64,000 nt of DNA, taken from Mycobacterium sp. Root135. GTDB taxonomy: Bacteria > Actinomycetota > Actinomycetes > Mycobacteriales > Mycobacteriaceae. The DNA lies in assembly GCF_001426545.1 (NCBI RefSeq), contig NZ_LMEZ01000001.1:186967-250966 (forward strand), read 5' to 3'. Within the stretch, counting starts at the first letter, position 1. Each line of letters starts with the position of its first letter. Below are positions 17,803 through 27,289 of this stretch, in pieces. The position numbers and the translations under genes were made by a program. The notes beneath the pieces are model-generated. The model worked only from the letters and a program-made list of their open reading frames with translations. It searched no databases and was not told the DNA's origin.

Positions 17803-19445
17803 GAGGCCGCGTGCACCTGGAGCAGCGTCTGCGTCGAGAGGTTGTTGACCGATCCGACGAGCGGCGAGAGCAAGAACCCCGTCCACTTGGGCGTGCGCGC
17901 CTCGATCACGTTCTGGTAGGCCAGCACTATGTAGGGCCGATCGTCGAACGCAATCTGTTGCATTTGGTCGATGATCTTCTGGCGTTCGGCGCGGTCGCGG
18001 GCAGCCCCCTGGGCTGCGTAGAGCTCGTCGTACTTGGGGTTGCAGTAGCCGCTGTCGTTGTTGTTGCCCCACTGCGCGCACGTCAGCACGCTGAGCTGAA
18101 AGTCCGGATCCACCGGGGGGATCCAGTCCCACATCGCGAGGTCGAAGTCGTCATAGGTGCTGTCGGGCCCCATGATTGCCGAGCTGGCGGCATCGGTGTC
18201 CATCTTGCGCATGACCAGATTCACCCCAGCCTCGTGCAGGCTGTTCTGCATGGTCTGGAACATGCGGTCGCCTGCGCCGTTGATCTCGGTGGGAAAGATC
18301 ACGTCATAGCTCATCGGAGCACCGTTGGCCACGCGGATGCCGTCGGGGCCTTTGCGGAAACCCAGGCCGTCGAGAATGGCATTCGTCTTCGTGACGTCGA
18401 ACGGCAGGGCCTTGATCGAGTCGTCATGCCATCCGGTGGCCGGCGCGACGATCGTCGACCCCGGCGTCGCCATGCCGAGCCACGCCGTCTTCACCATCTC
18501 ATCGCGGTTCATCGCATGCTCGAATGCCTTGCGCACCTCGGGATTCAGCAGCTCGGGATGATTCTTCTTCTTTGGATTGGTGTTGACGATCAGTTCGTAG
18601 TAGCCCGTACTTGCCGTCGTGCCGACGTCGAGGTTCGCCTCTTTGAGCGACGGCACCGTAGTGGCGGGTGTCGACTCGCCGATCATGTCGACCTGCCCGG
18701 TGCGCAGCGCGGTCACCATCGCGTCGGAGTTGGCGAAGATCTGCAGCCCGAATCCGCCGATGGCGGGCTTGGTCTTGCCCCACCACTGCGGATTTCGTTC
18801 GAAGAGTGCGAGCTGGTCCTTCTTGTAGTCCTTGAGCTGAAACGGCCCACCGGAGACCATCGGTGCGCCGTTCTCGAAGGTGGTGAGTGCCTTGCCGTCA
18901 CCTTGAGCGTACTGCGACCAGATGTGCTCGGGCAGGATCGGCAGCTGCGTCATCTGCGCCAGCACGTTGGACACCGGCGTGGAGTACGTCACCGTCAGGT
19001 GGTCGTCGTCATCGGCGACGGCGGACGTGACTCCCTGCATGAAGCCGGCCAATTTTCCGGCGACACCATCCTGGAATTGGTGAATCACGTTGAGTGTGAA
19101 CGCGGCATCCTTGGCGGTCAACGCTTCGCCGTCGGACCACTTCGCGCCCTTGACCGTGTCGAACGTCCACTTCAATCCGTCGGGCGACGTCACCCACTTC
19201 TCTGCGAACGACGGCTGCAGCGACATGTCGGTCGTGTCGTATTCGGTGAGATGCGGGTAGACGTACTCGAAGGCGACGCTGCTGTAGTCGGAGCTCGAGA
19301 CGAACGGGTTGAGTGAGTCGATCGTGGCGCTCACCCCGATCCGTAGCACCGTGGCTTCGGAATCCTTGGCTCCGCCGCCGCACCCCGACAGGGTGATGAC
19401 CACGGCGGTGCTTACGAGCACCGCGACCGTCCGTCTGAACCTCAT
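17799..19445 (-). CDS. Oligopeptide-type ABC transporter substrate-binding lipoprotein (SBP family 5)
   Basis: A 548-residue lipoprotein. The signal peptide MRFRRTVAVLVSTAVVITLSGC ends in the lipobox LSGC. The mature part shows SBP_bac_5 features: DSLNPFVSSS, an AEKWVTSPDGLKWTFDTVKGAKWSDGEALTAKDAAFTLN-type block and YELIVNTNPKKK. These proteins capture di- and oligopeptides, and in some relatives muropeptides or sugars, outside the membrane. It is transcribed away from the permease genes with a 159-base divergent spacer and heads a coupled unit with the M17 aminopeptidase. Confidence 0.94.
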   Translation of the reverse strand: MRFRRTVAVLVSTAVVITLSGCGGGAKDSEATVLRIGVSATIDSLNPFVSSSDYSSVAFEYVYPHLTEYDTTDMSLQPSFAEKWVTSPDGLKWTFDTVKGAKWSDGEALTAKDAAFTLNVIHQFQDGVAGKLAGFMQGVTSAVADDDDHLTVTYSTPVSNVLAQMTQLPILPEHIWSQYAQGDGKALTTFENGAPMVSGGPFQLKDYKKDQLALFERNPQWWGKTKPAIGGFGLQIFANSDAMVTALRTGQVDMIGESTPATTVPSLKEANLDVGTTASTGYYELIVNTNPKKKNHPELLNPEVRKAFEHAMNRDEMVKTAWLGMATPGSTIVAPATGWHDDSIKALPFDVTKTNAILDGLGFRKGPDGIRVANGAPMSYDVIFPTEINGAGDRMFQTMQNSLHEAGVNLVMRKMDTDAASSAIMGPDSTYDDFDLAMWDWIPPVDPDFQLSVLTCAQWGNNNDSGYCNPKYDELYAAQGAARDRAERQKIIDQMQQIAFDDRPYIVLAYQNVIEARTPKWTGFLLSPLVGSVNNLSTQTLLQVHAAS

Positions 19446-19604
19446 CTACGACCTTCCCTTCGGGTGTGTTCCGGCCGGTCGCCGCCGACCGCTGATGCCA
19501 CCGGCACGAACGACTCCACGGACCTGACGGTTCGTAACACGGGGTTCACTTTGCGTGCTTAGTATGATGACCAACTGAAGTTGCGTCAACAGGAAGGTGT
19601 ACGG
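19446..19604. promoter_or_regulatory. Divergent promoter region of the peptide importer
   Basis: The 159 bases between the lipoprotein and permease genes hold no gene. The half-site CTTAGTAT (19558-19565) runs into TATGAT (19563-19568), a plausible -10 for the permease operon. A strong ribosome-binding site AGGAAGG (19591-19597) precedes the GTG at 19605. The half-site matches the palindrome at 16298-16311. Confidence 0.5.
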
Positions 19605-20561
19605 GTGCGCGGGTACATCTGGAAGCGCTCTCTCTTCGCCATTGTCACCGTCTTGGTCGCCCTGACCGTGAACTTCGTCCTCTTTCGCGTGCTCCCCGGC
19701 GACGCGGTGACCCGGGTGTCACGCATCCCCAATGCGTCACCGGCGCTCAAGCACACCCTCGAAGTGGAGTTCGGACTCGACAAGTCGCTGTGGGAGCAGT
19801 ACGTGCTCTATCTCCAGCAGCTGTGCCAGGGCAACCTCGGGGTGTCCTTCACCAACCGGCAGCCCGTGTTGGACAACCTCGTCGAGGCATTCGGAAACAC
19901 CCTGCCCATGGTCACGATCGGTACGACGATCGCCATCGTCGTCGGAGTGGCAGCGGGGGTTTACGCCGCAGTTCGTCGGAACACCGTCGGCGATCACCTC
20001 TCGACCGGCGTCGCGGTGGCCTTCTACGCTTTCCCCACGCAATTCCTCGGCATGATGCTCCTCATCTTGTTCGCGGGGGTCCTTCCGTCGGTGGGGATGA
20101 GCGACCCGTTCGCCGTAGCGCTCTCGCCGAGTGAGCACTTCGCCGATCTGATGCGGCACATGACACTTCCCGTGCTGACCCTGGTTCTGACTCTCTACGC
20201 GGAGAACGCGCTCATCGTCCGATCGGCGATGCTGGAAACCCTTGGGGAGGACTACATCCTGACCGCACGTGCGAAGGGACTCACGCGTCGCAGGATCATC
20301 TGGGCCTACGCTCTGCGCAACGCCGCACTCCCCACCATCACCCAGATCGCACTCTCCCTGGGCGCAGTGGTGAGCGGCTCGATCCTCGTCGAGGTCATCT
20401 TTTCCTGGCCGGGCATCGGGCGGGCGCTGTACGACGCCGTCCTGCAGCGCGACTACCCGATGCTGCAAGGGGGCTTCCTCGCCATCACCGTGACCGTCGT
20501 GTTCCTCAATTACCTGGCCGACCTGCTCTACTTCCGCCTCGACCCGCGGGTCGCCAAATGA
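19605..20561 (+). CDS. Oligopeptide ABC transporter permease, DppB/OppB type
   Basis: A 318-residue inner-membrane permease with six membrane segments. It has the conserved N-terminal helix of the DppB family (RSLFAIVTVLVALTVNFVLFRVLPGD) and the EAA loop TARAKGLTRRRIIWAYALRNA that contacts the ATPase. I chose GTG at 19605 because AGGAAGG sits seven bases upstream; a TTG at 19581 is open but has no ribosome-binding site. The stop overlaps the ATG of the next permease. Confidence 0.93.
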   Translation: MRGYIWKRSLFAIVTVLVALTVNFVLFRVLPGDAVTRVSRIPNASPALKHTLEVEFGLDKSLWEQYVLYLQQLCQGNLGVSFTNRQPVLDNLVEAFGNTLPMVTIGTTIAIVVGVAAGVYAAVRRNTVGDHLSTGVAVAFYAFPTQFLGMMLLILFAGVLPSVGMSDPFAVALSPSEHFADLMRHMTLPVLTLVLTLYAENALIVRSAMLETLGEDYILTARAKGLTRRRIIWAYALRNAALPTITQIALSLGAVVSGSILVEVIFSWPGIGRALYDAVLQRDYPMLQGGFLAITVTVVFLNYLADLLYFRLDPRVAK

Positions 20562-21508
20562 GCGAGGAGGCCGACGTGACGACTGGGCCCGCGCCGGCGC
20601 GCCGCCGCGGCGTGTGGGGCGCGCTGCGAACGGCGATGGCCACGCCGCCCGCGATCATCGGCTTGGTCGTCATCGGGCTGTTCCTGACGGCGTCGCTGTT
20701 CTCGCAGTTCCTCAAGCCCTACAGCACGACCTCGCCCTCGTGCGCAGTGTTCGAGCCGCCGTCCGCGGAGCACTGGCTTGGCTGCGACGACGGCGGCATA
20801 GACGTGCTGAGTCTGGTGCTGCAGGGCGGGCAGGTCTCGATGTTCGTCGGCTTCACCGCGGCCGTGATCGCCATCCTCATCGGCGCCGTCTTCGGTGTTC
20901 TGTCCGGATACTTCGGTGGCTGGGTGGACGCGGTGCTCATGCGCATCACGGACTACTTCATGGTGATTCCGCAGATCGTGCTGATGATCGTCGTCGCGGC
21001 GGTGTGGGGACCCAGCCTGAGCCACGTCATCATGGTGATCGGGTTCCTCATGTGGACCAGCACCGCGCGCGTCGTCCGCGCCCAGGTGAAGAGCCTGCGG
21101 GAACGGGTGTACGTACGGCGAGCGGTGTCGATTGGCGCTCGCCACAGCCGAATCATCCTGACGCACATCGTCCCTCAGCTCGGTCCGCTGCTCATCGCAA
21201 ACACCGTGCTGGCCATCACCCTCGCCATCTTCAACGAGACGGCGCTGGCCTTCCTGGGCTTGTCCGACCCCACCGCGGTGACGTGGGGAACCATCATGGA
21301 GCACGCCTTTGAACGGGGTGCGATCAGCACCGGGGCCTGGTGGGCGATCGTGCCAGCCGGGCTGTGCGTCGCCGCCCTGATCGTCGGGTGCCATCTCGTC
21401 GGAAATTCGATCGAGGACGGACTCAATCCGCGCCTACGGGCGTCGTATCTCTCGACGAAGTCGTGGCGTCTGCGCCCGCTGGTCGGACGCGGGAAGGACG
21501 CACTGTGA
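20558..21508 (+). CDS. Oligopeptide ABC transporter permease, DppC/OppC type
   Basis: A 316-residue membrane permease partner. It has an N-terminal cytoplasmic stretch, a first helix ([17 protein letters not shown]) and further helices. The EAA motif [21 protein letters not shown] is seen, then the typical end [12 protein letters not shown]. Coupled at both ends: ATGA overlap with DppB at 20558-20561 and GTGA overlap with the ATPase at 21505-21508. Confidence 0.93.
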   Translation: MSEEADVTTGPAPARRRGVWGALRTAMATPPAIIGLVVIGLFLTASLFSQFLKPYSTTSPSCAVFEPPSAEHWLGCDDGGIDVLSLVLQGGQVSMFVGFTAAVIAILIGAVFGVLSGYFGGWVDAVLMRITDYFMVIPQIVLMIVVAAVWGPSLSHVIMVIGFLMWTSTARVVRAQVKSLRERVYVRRAVSIGARHSRIILTHIVPQLGPLLIANTVLAITLAIFNETALAFLGLSDPTAVTWGTIMEHAFERGAISTGAWWAIVPAGLCVAALIVGCHLVGNSIEDGLNPRLRASYLSTKSWRLRPLVGRGKDAL

Positions 21509-23202
21509 TCCAAGGAAGTGCCCTGGAACTGGTCGACCTCAACGTGTGGTTCGACCCGCGAGATCAGCGGGGCGACAAGCCAATTCATACCGTAAAGGAC
21601 GTCTGTCTGAAGGTCGCCCCCGGCGAGCGGGTAGGCCTGGTCGGAGAATCCGGGTGTGGCAAGACCACCACGATTCTGGCGGCGATGGGGCTGCTGCCAG
21701 CCTCGGCGACGGTCGGAGGAGAGGTGTTCGTCGACGGCGTCGACCTGATCGCCGGCGGGGAAGCCGGTATCCGACCACACCGATGGACCGACGTCGCCAT
21801 GGTGTTCCAGGGGGCGATGAGCGCGTTCAACCCGGTCAAGACGATCGGATGGCAGATCCGCGAGGCGTTGGAGGTACACAGGATCGCTCGCGGCCGTGGC
21901 GCTGCCGACCGCACCAGGGAGTTACTCGATCTGGTCGACCTGCCGTCGGGGACCGACGCCCGCTACCCGCACCAGCTGTCCGGCGGAATGAAGCAGCGGG
22001 CGGTCATTGCAATGGCCTTGGCGTGCGAGCCCAAGGTGCTGCTCGCCGACGAGCCGACGACCGCACTCGACGTCGTGGTCCAAGATCAGGTGCTCCGGCT
22101 CCTGGTTCGGCTCTCGACGGAGCTGGGGCTCGCCCTCGTCCTGGTGACACACGACCTCGGGGTGGTGGCGCAGGCCTGCACGCGGGCCGCCGTGATGCGC
22201 GACGGGGTGATCGTCGAGGACGGCCTCGTAGACGACCTCTTCCGGAGGCCGGCACACCCGTACACCCGTGCGCTGTTCGAGGCGACGCCCAACCTTGCCG
22301 ACGTCCGTCGGGCCGTCGACGCCGAGGCGATCGATTCGACTGTCGGGCCTCTACTGGAGGTGTCGGAGTTGCGGGTCACCTACGGCGATCTCGCTCGTTC
22401 GCGGCGCCGCCGCCCGTTCTCCCGCACACCCGTGGCGGCGACCGCCGAGGTTCCGGTGGTCGACACCTCCGATGCAGTCGCCAACGTGAGCATGCGGGTC
22501 GGGGAAGGCGAATTGGTCGCCGTCGTCGGTCAATCCGGCTGCGGGAAGACGACCACCCTGCAGGCGATCCTCGGCATGCAACCGGTCCGGTCCGGCTCCA
22601 TCCGCATCGACGGCGTCGAGACGACGAGACTCGGTGCCCGCGCGTGGCGTCCGTTACGGCGAAACGTCCAGATGATCTATCAGGACCCGTATGAAGCGCT
22701 CGACGGTCGTCTTCGGGTCGAGGACACCGTCACCGAACCCCTCTTGGTGCACCGCATCGGCGCAAGCCGCGGCGAGCGGCGCGCTTTGGCTGCGGAGTCG
22801 CTGCGCGAAGTGGGACTCGATCCCGACCTGTTTGCGGGCCGCTACCCGCACGAATTGTCCGGCGGGCAACGGCAGAGGGTCGCGATCGCGGCCAGCCTCG
22901 TCCTGCGCCCGAGGCTGTTGTTGGCCGACGAACCGGTGTCGATGCTCGACGTGTCGGTTCGAACGGGCGTGCTGGAGCTCCTTGACCGGCTCCGTCGCGA
23001 ACATCGTATGGGGATCTTGATGATCACCCACGATCTGTCGACCGCCGCGGCGTACGCGGACCGAATAATCGTCATGCGGAACGGTCGTGTCGTCGAATCC
23101 GGGGAACCGTGGCAGATCGTGAACGAGCCCGCCGAGGAATACACCCGTCAGCTGCTCGACAGCGTGCCGAGCCCGGACCCACAGCGCCACCGTGCCTCGT
23201 GA
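21505..23202 (+). CDS. Oligopeptide ABC transporter ATPase, DppD-DppF fused
   Basis: 565 residues containing two complete ABC nucleotide-binding domains in one chain. Domain 1 has Walker A GESGCGKTT (about 46-54), LSGGMKQR signature and LLADEPTTALD. Domain 2 has Walker A GQSGCGKTT (about 342-350), LSGGQRQR and LLADEPVSMLD. The usual C-terminal peptide-importer extension after domain 1 (HPYTRALFEATP) is present. Most importers of this family use two separate ATPases. The GTG start overlaps the permease stop, with GGGAAGGA as ribosome-binding site. It powers the importer formed with the two permeases and the lipoprotein. Confidence 0.94.
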   Translation: MIQGSALELVDLNVWFDPRDQRGDKPIHTVKDVCLKVAPGERVGLVGESGCGKTTTILAAMGLLPASATVGGEVFVDGVDLIAGGEAGIRPHRWTDVAMVFQGAMSAFNPVKTIGWQIREALEVHRIARGRGAADRTRELLDLVDLPSGTDARYPHQLSGGMKQRAVIAMALACEPKVLLADEPTTALDVVVQDQVLRLLVRLSTELGLALVLVTHDLGVVAQACTRAAVMRDGVIVEDGLVDDLFRRPAHPYTRALFEATPNLADVRRAVDAEAIDSTVGPLLEVSELRVTYGDLARSRRRRPFSRTPVAATAEVPVVDTSDAVANVSMRVGEGELVAVVGQSGCGKTTTLQAILGMQPVRSGSIRIDGVETTRLGARAWRPLRRNVQMIYQDPYEALDGRLRVEDTVTEPLLVHRIGASRGERRALAAESLREVGLDPDLFAGRYPHELSGGQRQRVAIAASLVLRPRLLLADEPVSMLDVSVRTGVLELLDRLRREHRMGILMITHDLSTAAAYADRIIVMRNGRVVESGEPWQIVNEPAEEYTRQLLDSVPSPDPQRHRAS

Positions 23203-23221
23203 CCGGATCGCGGCAGTGCAA

Positions 23222-24073
23222 TCAGTCCACGGACGCCGGCGGGGGAGAGCCAAGGGGGCGCACCGACCACGGCCCGCCGTCGTCGTGCTCCATCAGCCGC
23301 GGGCCCGAACTTCCCGACACGTAGAACAGAAACTCTCTGGCGGGATAGGTCTGCTGGAAGCTGTCGAAGGCGACGCCGGCCGCGTTCACACTGATGCCCC
23401 GGATGCGAACGATGCTGGCCTTGGCGGACAGTTGAAGGTGGGAGCGTTCCCAGGAGTTCGGCTGGTCCACTTCGAAGACCTGCTCGACGAAGTCGTCGGT
23501 CAATCCGTAGCGATCGGCCAGGAACTCGTAGAGCGATCCACCGTTGGCGATCCGGTCCTCGTCCAAGGCGGGCACGATGCTCAGAGGCAGAACGGCTTTT
23601 TCGAGAACTTTCGGTGTACTTCCCAGTCGCCGGAGCCGCGAGATCTCCCACACTGGTTGGCCGGCGTCGATGCTAAGGGCCGCAGCGTGTTTGGCGCTGG
23701 GCAGACCGACGATCATGGACACCAGCTTGGTGTCGAGTTCGACCTCGCCGCCCCGCCCCCGCAGGGTCTCGAGAAGCGCACCGGGGCGCGACGGTTCGCT
23801 CACCAGCCGTTCCGGTGCGACGAACGTCCCGACCCCCTGGTGCCGCACGATCTTGCCGCTGCGGGTGAGCTCGTCGAGTGCGCGGCGCACGGAGATCACG
23901 CTGACACCAGCCAACTCGGCGAGTTCGGCGGTGCTGGGCAGTTGATCACCCGGGCACATGCCCTGCTCCTCGATCATGGCTACGACGAGGTCGTAGACAT
24001 GCTGATACCGAAGAGCGCGTTGGGATCCCTTGCCGCGCGATCCTGCGCCGTCGTGCGGTGGGTCGTCGGTCAC
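23222..24073 (-). CDS. GntR-family regulator with UTRA ligand domain (HutC/DasR type)
   Basis: A 283-residue regulator. The N-terminal winged helix-turn-helix is clear (PGDQLPSTAELAELAGVSVISVRRALDELTRSGKIVRHQGVGTFVA, about residues 40-85). The UTRA effector domain follows (about 100-270). UTRA regulators often sense phosphorylated amino sugars such as GlcN-6-P or GlcNAc-6-P, which fits the divergent nagB gene. I prefer the GTG at 24073, preceded by GGAGGG; a GTG at 24136 is open but has no such site. It likely controls both nagB and the importer/catabolic island. Confidence 0.9.
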   Translation of the reverse strand: MTDDPPHDGAGSRGKGSQRALRYQHVYDLVVAMIEEQGMCPGDQLPSTAELAELAGVSVISVRRALDELTRSGKIVRHQGVGTFVAPERLVSEPSRPGALLETLRGRGGEVELDTKLVSMIVGLPSAKHAAALSIDAGQPVWEISRLRRLGSTPKVLEKAVLPLSIVPALDEDRIANGGSLYEFLADRYGLTDDFVEQVFEVDQPNSWERSHLQLSAKASIVRIRGISVNAAGVAFDSFQQTYPAREFLFYVSGSSGPRLMEHDDGGPWSVRPLGSPPPASVD

Positions 24074-24189
24074 AAAGCCCTCCAGGTAGGTGCGGCAATC
24101 GATCGAACCTTGGATCTGCTGTCCAACGTCCACCACGCGACCGGTCGCTCGTTACTAGCTACATCGTTATACAAGGAATGAGGATTGAC
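24074..24189. promoter_or_regulatory. Divergent gntR/nagB promoter region
   Basis: 116 bases without a gene. It contains a perfect 12-base palindrome GCGACCGGTCGC (24137-24148) and an AT-richer stretch (TTACTAGCTACATCGTTATACAA) just upstream of nagB. GAGG (24180-24183) serves the nagB GTG at 24190. The AT-rich part resembles the CTTAGTAT sites only loosely, so the regulator's box cannot be fixed here. Confidence 0.45.
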
Positions 24190-24954
24190 GTGGAAATCAT
24201 CATTGCAGCCGACTCCACCGGAGTCTCCGCCATCGCAGCGGACATCGTCACCGATGTGGTTCGCGCCGCGCCGAATGCAGTGGTGGGACTCGCCACCGGG
24301 TCGAGCCCGCTCGGTCTATACGCCGAACTGGCCGCGCGCGTCGCCAACGGTCTCGACATGTCCACCGTCCGCGGGTTCGCGCTCGACGAGTACGTCGGAC
24401 TCACCCGTGACGATCCGCGTAGCTACGCCCACGCCATTTGGACCACCGTGACCGAACCACTGAGGCTGGACCCGGCCAACGTGCACGTGCCCGCAGGCGA
24501 CGCCGATGACCTCGCGGCGGAGTGTCACCGCTACGAGGTCGACATCGCCAGTGCAGGTGGAATCGACCTACAGGTCCTCGGGATTGGACGTAACGGACAT
24601 CTGGGCTTCAACGAGCCGGGATCGTCGTTTAGCTCCCGCACCAGGATTGCCGAGCTCGCCGAATGGACGCGACGGGACAACGCGCGCTTCTTCGACGACG
24701 CCGACGAGGTCCCCCTTCGCTGCGTGACGCAGGGTTTGGGCACGATCATGGAGGCGCGCACCACGCTGCTCATCGCCACGGGTGCCTCGAAGGCCGAGGC
24801 GGTGAGCAGGGCGTTGCACGGCCCGATCACGGTGGACTGCCCGGCCTCGATCCTGCAGCGACACCGTCACGCCGTCGTCGTGCTCGACGAAGCCGCGGCA
24901 GCCGAGCTGCAGAATGCCGGCTGCCACCACCGACCGAATGCCGCATCCGTTTAG
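24190..24954 (+). CDS. nagB: Glucosamine-6-phosphate deaminase
   Basis: A 254-residue cytoplasmic enzyme converting glucosamine-6-phosphate to fructose-6-phosphate and ammonia. It shows VVGLATGSSPLGLY near the N-terminus, the catalytic FALDEYVGL (D66) and the NagB signature LGIGRNGHLGFNEPGS. I chose GTG at 24190 (MEIIIAADS, the normal NagB start, with GAGG six bases upstream) over the ATG at 24178, which has no room for a ribosome-binding site. No nagA or sugar kinase of the ROK type is adjacent. Its link to the peptide importer through the divergent GntR gene is the main hint that the island handles amino-sugar peptides. Confidence 0.93.
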   Translation: MEIIIAADSTGVSAIAADIVTDVVRAAPNAVVGLATGSSPLGLYAELAARVANGLDMSTVRGFALDEYVGLTRDDPRSYAHAIWTTVTEPLRLDPANVHVPAGDADDLAAECHRYEVDIASAGGIDLQVLGIGRNGHLGFNEPGSSFSSRTRIAELAEWTRRDNARFFDDADEVPLRCVTQGLGTIMEARTTLLIATGASKAEAVSRALHGPITVDCPASILQRHRHAVVVLDEAAAAELQNAGCHHRPNAASV

Positions 24955-24968
24955 TGACCCGCGACGAC

Positions 24969-26576
24969 CTAGTGTCCCGCGACGACGTCGGCCTCGTCGA
25001 CGACGACCGGATCCTTCGCGCCGGGCAAGAACGAATACAGCACGCACACCACGCCGAAGAACACATAGCCAAGGGCGACAGACGGATTGGCCGCCCAGGC
25101 AACCTGCGGGGCGTGAATCAGTCCGATGAAGGACAGGACTGCGCCGACCGCCGAGGCGATCGCGGCGTACAAGAACTTCTTCTCGAGGATGAAGGTGACC
25201 ATGGTGCCGAGCACCAGTCCGACCAGCACCGCGCCCTCGCCGAGAGTCTGCAGCCCTTCGTAGACCACGCCCGCGCCGTTGAGCTTCTCCATGCCGACCC
25301 CGGTCGCCGACGTCCCCGCGGCGTTCAACGCGTTGTCGATCAGACCGCCGGCCCATTGCGCGAGGTTCGGCAGGATGGCCGCCACCACGGCGATCGCGTG
25401 CAGCCTCGGCACCGCCTGGAACGCCTGGGCGCCGATCAGCAGCCCGATGTACAGCAGGATCGGCACGATCGCGGGTACCGGGAGCAGCGAGTCCAGCACG
25501 CCGAACAGGCCGAGGAAGCACAGGATCCCGATGACGACGCCGCTGGCCAACGAGTACCCGGCCCGACCGCCGGCGTCCTTCCAACCGGGATGTCCGATGT
25601 ACACCGCGGGCGGGAACGGCGACCCGAATGCCGATCCGATGCACGCCCCGGCGCCGTCGGCCAGCAGCACGCTACGCAGGTTGTAGTCGTCACCGGCGGC
25701 CGCGGCGCTTTCCACGTTGCTCATCGCCTCGGTGAAGTTGTAGACGCCCAACGGTATTGCGGTGCCCAGCAGCGGCGCCAGGTTCGCCAAGCCGGAGACG
25801 AGCATGTCGACGCGCAGGTCCGGCACGCCGATCGCGATGTCGGAGACCGCCTGGCTGACGTCGGGGGCGGACATGTAGCCGCCTATCCAGCCGATCGCGG
25901 TGCCGACGAGCAGAGCCGCCAACCCGACCGGGATGCCGAACGGAAGACGTACGTCGGTGAAGAACCCGATGAGGATGATCGCCATGACGGGCAGGCCGAT
26001 CCACGCCGCCTCCCACATCTGCGCTGCGGGCCGCATGGAGATGAACGTGATCGAGATGCCGGCCAGCGTGCCGAGCATGGCAGCCCGTGGCGTCAGCTTG
26101 CGGATGTAGGGGCCGACGAACGCGCCGATCATGACGATGACGCCGATCATGAACGCCCACGCGAGGCCGGCCTGCCAGGCTTGCATCGCGTCCTTGGTGT
26201 TGAGGTACACCGGCAGCATCACCACGAACACGACGATGAACATGTGCGGCACGCTGGGGCCGTACGGCAAAGCAGTGACGTCCGTGCGGTTTTCGCGCTT
26301 CGCCAGGCGCCTGGCGAGGAACGTGTAGTACAGGTTGCCCAGGATCAGCGCGACCCCGAGCGCCGGCAGGACCGTGCCCAGCACGTCACCGGCAGGCACG
26401 TTGACCACGCCGATCATCAGGCCGGTCAGGGTGAGGACGTTGACGAGGATGTTGAACCCGAGTCCGAAGAAGGCGTTGCTGTCACCCCGCGTCCACCACG
26501 GAATGGACACCGCGGTAATGGATTCCGGTGTCGCCGATGGCGGATCGGACGGGGTTTCGGTGACGTCGGTCGACAT
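24969..26576 (-). CDS. NCS2-type xanthine/uracil permease family transporter
   Basis: A 535-residue membrane protein with about 12-14 hydrophobic segments. It has NCS2/AzgA-like features, including NRTDVTALPYGPSVPH in the first third and GVYNFTEAMSNVES and GSPFPPAVYIGHPGWKDAGGRAGYS in the middle. These proteins import nucleobases or related ureides with protons. The start MSTDVTETPSD at 26576 is 11 bases after the cysteine hydrolase gene, so it is the last gene of that operon. Substrate inferred from context: biuret, or a purine or pyrimidine breakdown product. Confidence 0.88.
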   Translation of the reverse strand: MSTDVTETPSDPPSATPESITAVSIPWWTRGDSNAFFGLGFNILVNVLTLTGLMIGVVNVPAGDVLGTVLPALGVALILGNLYYTFLARRLAKRENRTDVTALPYGPSVPHMFIVVFVVMLPVYLNTKDAMQAWQAGLAWAFMIGVIVMIGAFVGPYIRKLTPRAAMLGTLAGISITFISMRPAAQMWEAAWIGLPVMAIILIGFFTDVRLPFGIPVGLAALLVGTAIGWIGGYMSAPDVSQAVSDIAIGVPDLRVDMLVSGLANLAPLLGTAIPLGVYNFTEAMSNVESAAAAGDDYNLRSVLLADGAGACIGSAFGSPFPPAVYIGHPGWKDAGGRAGYSLASGVVIGILCFLGLFGVLDSLLPVPAIVPILLYIGLLIGAQAFQAVPRLHAIAVVAAILPNLAQWAGGLIDNALNAAGTSATGVGMEKLNGAGVVYEGLQTLGEGAVLVGLVLGTMVTFILEKKFLYAAIASAVGAVLSFIGLIHAPQVAWAANPSVALGYVFFGVVCVLYSFLPGAKDPVVVDEADVVAGH

Positions 26577-26587
26577 GGTCGGTCCTC

Positions 26588-27289
26588 TCAGGCCTGGGAA
26601 GGCGTTGCGATGGCGAGGGATTGGATGGCCGGGATGACGGCGGAGGTGTCGGCGACCCATCCGAAGATGCCGCCTTGGGCCTTGATCATTTCGAGGCCGA
26701 CGCGCTGGAACTCGGGGAAGTACGAACCGACGCAATCGGATACGACCAGACACTCGTACCCGCGGTCGTTGGCCTCCCTGGTGGTGGTGTGCACGCACAC
26801 CTCGGTGGTCACCCCGGTGATCAGAAGCTGCGTGATGCCCGCGTCGGTGAGGATCGACGACAGTTCGGTGGCGTAGAACGCTCCCTTGCCTGGTTTGTCG
26901 ATCACCACTTCACCGTCGACCGGGGCGAGCTCGTCGAGGATGTCGTGGCCGTACTCGCCGCGGATCAGGATGCGGCCGTACTTGCCCGGATCGCCGATGC
27001 GCTTGCTCGGTGCGCCGCGGTTGAGCTTGGCGGCCGGGCAATCCGACAGATCCGGTACGTGTCCCTCGCGGGTGTGGATCACCATGATTCCTGCCTCGCG
27101 CGCGGCGGCGATCAGGGCGGCCAGCGGGGGCACCACCTTGAGCAACTGGTCGACGTCGTTGCCGAGGCTCTCGCCGAACCCGCCCGGCAGGATGAAGTCG
27201 CGCTGCATGTCGATGACGATCAGCGCGGTCTTCCCCGCGACGAGTGGAAACGCGAACGGCTCGGCGGGTACCTCTGCGGACACGGTCAT
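26588..27289 (-). CDS. biuH: Isochorismatase-like cysteine hydrolase, probable biuret amidohydrolase
   Basis: A 233-residue cytoplasmic hydrolase of the isochorismatase-like family with the Asp-Lys-Cys triad D27 (VIDMQRDF), K132 (IDKPGKGAF) and C165 (GVTTEVCV). The blocks [32 protein letters not shown] and [13 protein letters not shown] match what I recall of biuret hydrolases and, less closely, ureidoacrylate hydrolases (RutB). Biuret hydrolysis gives allophanate plus ammonia, and the coupled upstream gene encodes an allophanate-hydrolase-like amidase (ATGA overlap at 27286-27289). The substrate assignment rests on motif memory and context. Confidence 0.75.
   Translation of the reverse strand: MTVSAEVPAEPFAFPLVAGKTALIVIDMQRDFILPGGFGESLGNDVDQLLKVVPPLAALIAAAREAGIMVIHTREGHVPDLSDCPAAKLNRGAPSKRIGDPGKYGRILIRGEYGHDILDELAPVDGEVVIDKPGKGAFYATELSSILTDAGITQLLITGVTTEVCVHTTTREANDRGYECLVVSDCVGSYFPEFQRVGLEMIKAQGGIFGWVADTSAVIPAIQSLAIATPSQA

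Noticed and set aside
24137..24148. GCGACCGGTCGC as the GntR operator
   Set aside because: Perfect palindrome but fully GC-type, frequent by chance at this composition, and not repeated at the other island promoters; kept only as a note.
24663..26876. A 737-codon plus-strand open frame opposite the NCS2 permease
   Set aside because: Low-complexity His/Asp/Arg-rich product without domains, antisense to a well-supported membrane transporter; typical high-GC shadow.
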